Notes under the pieces: generated by a model
Database searches by the model: none
What the model was told of the DNA's origin: nothing
The model's input: the letters and a program-made list of their open reading frames with translations, nothing else
Assembly (NCBI GenBank): GCA_041737835.1
Contig: JBGSQY010000040.1
Strand: one strand, 5' to 3'
DNA: 64,000 nt
Source of the DNA: Bythopirellula sp041737835
GTDB lineage: Bacteria > Planctomycetota > Planctomycetia > Pirellulales > Lacipirellulaceae
In this document: piece by piece, positions 59,156 through 64,000 of the stretch
Numbering within the stretch: position 1 is the stretch's first letter
How the letters are laid out: each line of letters begins with the position of its first letter
Translations under genes and position numbers: made by a program

Positions 59156-61237
59156 TCAACGCTCGGCAGGCTTGCGAGCCGTTTTGATTTCCTCGGCCGG
59201 GGAAATGGGTGAAAAGCGAATCGCTTGTCCGCCTCCGGCTGCCAGGTTGAGGGGCATAACCGTTTGCGCGTCGACTTCGCGTTGCTCGATCACATACTTG
59301 CTGGGCTCGGTCTTCCAATCAGCATCGTCGGCATCGCGATAGATCGTCGCCAGATACTTTTGATTGGGTTTCAAAAATGTGAGCCGGGCTTCTAAGGTGC
59401 GCGGTTCTTCGTCGGTGATGCTGCCCAAATACCAATCCTGGCCATCACGTTCTTTGCGAACGATCGTCACATAGTCACCGATCTTGCCATGCAACACTCG
59501 GGTCTCATCCCAATCGCAAGGGACATCGCGAACAAATTCAAACGCATCGGAGTGAGCGGCGTAATTCTCCGGCAGATCGGGAACCATTTGCAGCGGACTG
59601 TAGATCACCACGTAGAGAGCCAATTCTTTGGCCAGCGTTGAGTTCACCCGATTGGTGGGGCGGAACTCAGGATACTCAAGGTCGAAAATTCCCGGCGTGA
59701 AATCCATGGGCCCCGCCAACAAGCGCGTGAACGGCAATATCGTCGTATGGTCGGGGGGGTTACCACCGTCAGCGCTCCAGGCGTTGTATTCCTGACCGCG
59801 GGCTCCTTCGCCGGTCATCAGATTCGGGTAGGTGCGCTGCAATCCCGTCGGTTTGATCGGCTCATGAACATCGAGCATGATATGTCGCTTGGCGGCTTCG
59901 TCGACCACTTTCTGATAGTGACGAACCATGTGCTGGCCGTGATGGTATTCCATCGTCTCGCCATCTTTTTGATCAACACGCTTGATGAGCTTTTCGAGTT
60001 TGACGTAGCCGGTTTTGAGTGTGTTGATTCCGAGGCTTTCATAAAGCTTAAAGGCATCGGCCAGTTGATCCTCGTAATTAATGATGGAACCAGCTGTCTC
60101 ATTGTGCCCGACCAGTGCGACACCCTTTTCCTTGGCATAGCGAGCAAGCTCATTCAACTCGAAGTCGGCGTAAGGCTTGGTGAAGCTAAACTTATCGCCG
60201 TTGGCAGTCCAATCGCCGTCCCAACCTTCGTTCCACCCTTCGGCGAGCACACCTGCAAAGCCATTTTCCGCCGCGAAGTCGATATAGCGTTTCACGTTCT
60301 CGGTGTTGGCACCGTGCTGAGGCCCAGAACCCCAAGTCGATTTGTTGAGGTGCATCTCCCACCAAACACCGGCGAACTTGCCGGGCTTGATCCAGCTCGT
60401 ATCCTCAAGCTTGTTGGGCTCGTTGAGGTTGAGAATCATATAGGACGTGACGAGCTCGCCGGGATTGGCACCAACTTGGATCGTCCGCCAGGGCGAATGA
60501 AACGGCGTGGCCGCTTTCACTTTTGTGCCATCGGCCCAGGGAACCAAATTGGCTTTCAACTTAGCGCCGTCCGTTTGCTCCAAAGTCATGCTGGCAAAAT
60601 TCACGAGCGCCGCTTCGTGAACGCTCAAGCAAACGCCGTCTTCACGCACGAATGTAACCGGTGTGTGCGCGGTGCCCATTTCGCTCACTTTGGTTTCATC
60701 ATACAGATACTCGTACCGTTCAGGTTCGTAGGCAGGGATCCACCACGCGGCACTGTCTTCCGCCAGGTTGAACTCGGTGAGTTCATCGCTGATCACCAAA
60801 TTTTTGAGATTGCGCTGCTGGGGCCATTCGTAACGAAAGCCAATACCATCATTAAATACGCGGAAGACGACAATCATCTCGCGTGCGAGGTTATCTTGTT
60901 GCCGTAGCTTGAGCCACAACTGGCAGTAGTTGTTACGAACCTTTTTGCGTTCGCCCCAAGGTTGCGTCCACGTATCGTCGTAGCAGGTGCAACGCGAAGC
61001 TACGACGCGAAAATTGCCGTCAAGCGCGGGTGCATCGGCTAACGTCACGCCCAGTCGTGAGGTGTTGACCAGCGTTGCCCCGTTTCGCGTAAGCGAATAT
61101 GTCGGCATGCCATCTTCGAGCTTAAAATCGAGCTGCAATTGCCCATCGGGTGAAACGGCTTGATAGTCCCGGGCAAGCAGCCGCTGGGGAGCAAACAACA
61201 AACCAAGCAAACAAACGACAAGTGAAATTCGGGACAT
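59156..61237 (-). CDS. GH97 family alpha-glucosidase/alpha-galactosidase, exported
   Basis: A 693-residue protein from the ATG at 61237. Signal peptide (RISLVVCLLGLLFAPQRLLA), an N-terminal beta-supersandwich (QLQLDFKLEDGMPTYSL), then a TIM barrel with WWEMHLNKSTWGSG, GVLAEGWNEGWDG, VGHNETAGSI and EPIKPTGLQRTYPNL, all recognisable in GH97. The C-terminal all-beta domain ends near GGGQAIRFSP. The family contains inverting alpha-glucosidases and retaining alpha-galactosidases; I cannot assign which by eye. It acts in the periplasm. It is downstream of the regulator gene on the same strand. Confidence 0.9.
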   Translation of the reverse strand: MSRISLVVCLLGLLFAPQRLLARDYQAVSPDGQLQLDFKLEDGMPTYSLTRNGATLVNTSRLGVTLADAPALDGNFRVVASRCTCYDDTWTQPWGERKKVRNNYCQLWLKLRQQDNLAREMIVVFRVFNDGIGFRYEWPQQRNLKNLVISDELTEFNLAEDSAAWWIPAYEPERYEYLYDETKVSEMGTAHTPVTFVREDGVCLSVHEAALVNFASMTLEQTDGAKLKANLVPWADGTKVKAATPFHSPWRTIQVGANPGELVTSYMILNLNEPNKLEDTSWIKPGKFAGVWWEMHLNKSTWGSGPQHGANTENVKRYIDFAAENGFAGVLAEGWNEGWDGDWTANGDKFSFTKPYADFELNELARYAKEKGVALVGHNETAGSIINYEDQLADAFKLYESLGINTLKTGYVKLEKLIKRVDQKDGETMEYHHGQHMVRHYQKVVDEAAKRHIMLDVHEPIKPTGLQRTYPNLMTGEGARGQEYNAWSADGGNPPDHTTILPFTRLLAGPMDFTPGIFDLEYPEFRPTNRVNSTLAKELALYVVIYSPLQMVPDLPENYAAHSDAFEFVRDVPCDWDETRVLHGKIGDYVTIVRKERDGQDWYLGSITDEEPRTLEARLTFLKPNQKYLATIYRDADDADWKTEPSKYVIEQREVDAQTVMPLNLAAGGGQAIRFSPISPAEEIKTARKPAER

Positions 61238-61348
61238 GGGGTGTCGATTCAATGGCGAAAGGTCGTTGTGCGCCAAGGCGTGCTGCCTCATTCACGCTAG
61301 CGCACAAGAAAAGTTATTAGATAGGCGAGATAAGATGTGTCAGTTGAA

Positions 61349-62413
61349 CTAGTATTTCTGGCTGGCTTTGCCGGTGGATTCTCCTTCAAATAGCGAAGTT
61401 TCCTGGGGCTCCAGCAACAATTGTCCTGCGTATTGCTCTGCTCCAAAAATCCAGTCAAAGCAGTTCTCAAGCACGCCCGCGATGCTCGGCATGTTGAGTC
61501 CCGTGATCGAAGGGCAGAAAAACTCCGCGGGGGGTTCGATGTTAATCGAGCAAATGGAAATATCTTTGCCGACGCGGATGCTTCGTTCCCAGCAGGCGCG
61601 CATCATGCCGATCGCGGCGGGGCAAGTCGTGCCCACCATGGCCGTCGCGCGAGTTTCGTTCTCATCAAGCAAACGGGCCATCAAGTTGTACGAGACAATC
61701 GTCGGATCGGTGAACATCGGCGCCGGCTGATCCCACAATTGGCCTTGGACCTTTTTGCGTTTCGTCCATCGCTGCCAAATGTCGATGCGGCGTTCGATTT
61801 CTTCGTTTTGATTCTGGGTATTCACACAATCGATATGGCGATGGCCCAGTTCGTAGAGATGCTCGAGAACCATCTCGATGTTTTCTTCCGAAAACAAACG
61901 GATCGAGGGCAAACCCGTGCCAGCGTAATCACCGTCGAGAATGACGACTTTGTTCGTTTTGAAAATCTCGATCAAACGCGGGGGGATCTCGGCTCCCGAT
62001 GGAATCACAAAGGCTCCGCGGGCTTGTTCCGCGGCTTCGACCACTGTGCTCTCATCCCAGTGAACGTACTGGGCAGGCCGCAAACGGACGCCACGTTTCT
62101 CGGCAAAGTCGGACACCAATCCGCGCAGTTGCGTTAAGTAATTCGAAGGGTACGCCGGATACAGCAGCACAACCTCGGCTGGCCGCGCTTGCATGGCATA
62201 CGAAGGATGGATATCGAGAGCGCCCGACGGTTGGCGTATCAAGACTTTTTGATCGAGAAGCTTAAGCACAGCACGGCGAGCCGTCATATAACTGACGCCA
62301 GTTTCCTCGGCGATCTTTCGTTCGCCGGGAATGCTCGACAATAAGTAGTCGCCTTCACGGATGCGGCGTTCAATAACGGACATCACTTCCGTGTATTTGG
62401 CTTGAGACGGCAT
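61349..62413 (-). CDS. GntR-type transcriptional regulator with LacI-like sensor domain
   Basis: A 354-residue regulator from the ATG at 62413. The first 70 residues are a GntR winged helix (SVIERRIREGDYLLSSIPGE, AEETGVSYMTARRAVLKLLD). The remainder is a LacI/periplasmic-binding sensor (EVVLLYPAYPSNYL, YELGHRHIDCVNTQN, AMVGTTCPAAIGMMRAC). This layout is common in planctomycetes for sugar-responsive regulators. It is divergent from the GH71/99-like gene and upstream of the GH97 gene, so it probably controls both. The upstream frame is open but does not look coding. Confidence 0.9.
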   Translation of the reverse strand: MPSQAKYTEVMSVIERRIREGDYLLSSIPGERKIAEETGVSYMTARRAVLKLLDQKVLIRQPSGALDIHPSYAMQARPAEVVLLYPAYPSNYLTQLRGLVSDFAEKRGVRLRPAQYVHWDESTVVEAAEQARGAFVIPSGAEIPPRLIEIFKTNKVVILDGDYAGTGLPSIRLFSEENIEMVLEHLYELGHRHIDCVNTQNQNEEIERRIDIWQRWTKRKKVQGQLWDQPAPMFTDPTIVSYNLMARLLDENETRATAMVGTTCPAAIGMMRACWERSIRVGKDISICSINIEPPAEFFCPSITGLNMPSIAGVLENCFDWIFGAEQYAGQLLLEPQETSLFEGESTGKASQKY

Positions 62414-62679
62414 ACTGCGGTTACCTGGTCCTGGTAAGCGGACACACCTCGACCGGGCGGAGCCTATGGCTACGTCATTTGGACCGATATGTACGCAATT
62501 CAATTCGTGTGGGGGACAAAATCCCTTTTCAGAAAAAATCAAGAACAATTGTGTTGACAGTCAATACCTATCAATATAGCATGAACGCTACAAGGTGCAA
62601 CAACGCTATAACTTGTTTTTTCCTTTTCTGCTTGTTTCAGTCTTCTATTCTCGTTTCCGGCACCGCTTAGACATTAGCT
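62414..62679. promoter_or_regulatory. Divergent promoter region with candidate operator
   Basis: This 266-base spacer separates the GntR regulator (minus) from the GH71/99-like gene (plus). A candidate promoter reads TTGACA (62554-62559) and TATAGC (62575-62580), spacing 15. The -35 lies in the palindrome TTGACAGTCAA (62554-62564), which could be an operator. Another imperfect palindrome TTACCTGGTCCTGGTAA is near 62427-62443. Confidence 0.4.
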
Positions 62680-64000
62680 ATGAAGTTCGGCGCACTACAT
62701 CCCTTATCGTGGATCTGGGTTTGCCTGATACTCCCCTGTATTGGGGCAGCTTCTGGCTCTGCGCAGGTTTCTGAAGAAAACATTGCCGGTAAGGAATTGG
62801 CGGAGCAATCGAGAAAGACTCTGCTCGTTCACTATATGCCCTGGTTCGAGAGCAAGGCGGTTCGTGGTGCCTGGGGCAAGCATTGGACAGGCAATCGAGG
62901 GCAATTCAGCCCTGATAAGCTCGACAAAGATGGCCTGCCCGAGCTGGCTTCGCACTATCATCCACTGCTTGGGCCCTATGATTCTTCTGACCCCGATCTC
63001 ATCGAGTGCCATCTTCTTCAAATGAAACTTGCCGGCATCAACGGCGTCATTGTCGATTGGTACGGAATTTCGCAAGGTTCTGACTATCCCGCGATTCATC
63101 TGGCCACTTCAGCAGTCTTCGCAGGTGCCGCTAAGTATGGAATGCAGTTCGCCGTGTGCTATGAAGATCGCACGATCAAGCATTTGGTCGACAGCGGCGA
63201 ACTAAAACAAGATCAGGTCGATGACCAACTGACAAAAACTTTCAAATGGCTGGATGATCATTGGTTCGCCGCACCTAATTATTTTCGTGTTGCGGATCAA
63301 CCGTTGCTCTTGAACTTTGGGCCGATTTTCGTCACCTCGCCCGGTGATTGGCAGACAACATTCGCTTCACTCAAGAATCGACCACGCTTTTTTGCACTCA
63401 ATCACCTGTGGAAAGATGTCCAAGCCGATGGCGGGTTCACTTGGGTCTATCCTCAAGTTTGGGCTGACACTCCTGCAGCACAGATTGCTGAACAACGCTT
63501 GGCCGCGGAGTACAACCGCGTCACACCGGTTGCCAATGAAACAATCGTTTCAGCGTTCCCCGGTTTCAACGATCGATATGACAAGGGCTATCCAGACATT
63601 GATCACCGAAACGGTGAAACTCTCCGAGAAACCTTGGCTGTTTGCATGGCGGGAGAATGGCCCGTCGTTCAACTCGTAACTTGGAACGATTTCGGCGAGG
63701 GGACAATGATCGAACCAAGCCATGAATTTGGTTATGAGTTCTTAGAAATCGTGCAATCTGTGCGTCGTAATGAACTTGGGCGACAGTTTCAGCAAACGGC
63801 TTCTGCGCTACGGCTTCCCGAAAAGCTGTACCGTTTGAGAAAGTCGGCGAACGCACGAGTAAAATCGATGGATGAGGCGGCTGAATTATTAGCCGACGGC
63901 GAAACGGACGCCGCGCGGCACCTTATCGAGCATATTTCGGCGACATCTTCTGCGAGCGACAAAGCGTCGTTTGAGAATGGTCACCGTTCATTCGTGCGAC
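62680..64000 (+). CDS. GH71/99-like secreted glycoside hydrolase, truncated by window end
   Basis: At least 440 codons open to the window edge. The start ATG at 62680 is followed by a signal peptide (LSWIWVCLILPCIGAASG, cleavage near SAQ). The body shows the GH71/GH99-like fold: LLVHYMPWFESKAV, GINGVIVDWYGISQGSDYP, FAVCYEDRTIKH, and LVTWNDFGEGTMIEPS near the end, whose acidic residues fit the family's active-site area. GH99 relatives act on alpha-mannosides and similar glycans; here substrate is unknown. It is divergent from the GntR-type regulator, which likely controls it. The C-terminus continues beyond 64000. Confidence 0.82.
   Translation, partial: MKFGALHPLSWIWVCLILPCIGAASGSAQVSEENIAGKELAEQSRKTLLVHYMPWFESKAVRGAWGKHWTGNRGQFSPDKLDKDGLPELASHYHPLLGPYDSSDPDLIECHLLQMKLAGINGVIVDWYGISQGSDYPAIHLATSAVFAGAAKYGMQFAVCYEDRTIKHLVDSGELKQDQVDDQLTKTFKWLDDHWFAAPNYFRVADQPLLLNFGPIFVTSPGDWQTTFASLKNRPRFFALNHLWKDVQADGGFTWVYPQVWADTPAAQIAEQRLAAEYNRVTPVANETIVSAFPGFNDRYDKGYPDIDHRNGETLRETLAVCMAGEWPVVQLVTWNDFGEGTMIEPSHEFGYEFLEIVQSVRRNELGRQFQQTASALRLPEKLYRLRKSANARVKSMDEAAELLADGETDAARHLIEHISATSSASDKASFENGHRSFVR

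Noticed and set aside
1..64000. CRISPR array, tRNA, rRNA or prophage
   Set aside because: No regularly spaced direct repeats, tRNA cloverleaf, rRNA sequence or phage structural genes were recognised by eye anywhere in the window.

Overview
The window looks like a chromosome segment from a planctomycete, most likely order Pirellulales and perhaps the Lacipirellulaceae/Bythopirellula group. That assignment is inferred from gene content and no marker gene is present. The supporting signs are seven secreted proteins with a C-terminal PEP-CTERM tail, four of which carry one dockerin-like calcium motif of the form DFDGDGxxxGRDFLxWQRG; two DUF1559 pseudopilin-like proteins; a giant secreted protein joining FG-GAP repeats, a PVC-type dehydrogenase propeller, HEAT repeats, a cytochrome c domain and DUF1080; and many sugar-degrading enzymes. 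No rRNA, tRNA, CRISPR array, phage or intact insertion sequence was seen.

Layout. 0-7 kb: lipid kinase, GH13 branching-type enzyme, small zinc-ribbon protein, two unknown proteins, GH3 beta-glucosidase. 7-18 kb: a sugar-oxidation locus (1770-residue PVC/DUF1080 protein, Gfo/Idh/MocA-like protein, XylR-type regulator, MFS transporter, secreted metallophosphoesterase). 18-22 kb: two paralogous PEP-CTERM proteins around a DUF1559 protein and a small lipoprotein. 22-28 kb: AlkP-superfamily enzyme, endonuclease/exonuclease/phosphatase (EEP) protein, DUF5722 protein, MFS transporter. 27.8-41.5 kb: a MocA/YgfJ-like nucleotidyltransferase, an XdhD-type selenium-linked xanthine dehydrogenase, YgeY-like hydrolase, YgeW-like carbamoyltransferase, carbamate kinase, SsnA-like aminohydrolase, two fold-type-II PLP enzymes and a YgfK-like iron-sulfur protein. 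41.5-54.2 kb: PhnD-like binding protein, second EEP protein, and a block of exported PEP-CTERM proteins including two near-duplicate endonuclease I proteins. 54.3-59 kb: a conventional xanthine dehydrogenase operon xdhA-xdhB-xdhC. 59-64 kb: GH97 enzyme, GntR/LacI-type regulator and a GH71/99-like enzyme cut by the window end.

The most notable system is the 27.8-41.5 kb cluster. It matches, gene by gene, much of the anaerobic urate/purine cluster known from Escherichia coli and gut bacteria (ygeW, ygeY, yqeA, ygfK, ssnA, xdhD, mocA). It differs in three ways. The YgfK-like protein lacks the central flavin/NADPH domain. No canonical YgeX diaminopropionate ammonia-lyase is present, and two other PLP enzymes occupy its place. 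No HyuA-type hydantoinase is in the window. A second, conventional Fe-S/FAD/Mo xanthine dehydrogenase lies about 14 kb beyond the cluster. With the secreted nucleases and phosphoesterases, the window could encode a route from extracellular nucleic acid through purine breakdown to carbamoyl phosphate, ATP and ammonia; this is inference.

The 24-38 kb part is rich in short hairpin repeats of several families. Some supply the stop codons of neighbouring genes and one lies inside a coding sequence. The xdhD-ygeY divergent spacer holds two mutually exclusive hairpins that could be a regulatory RNA.
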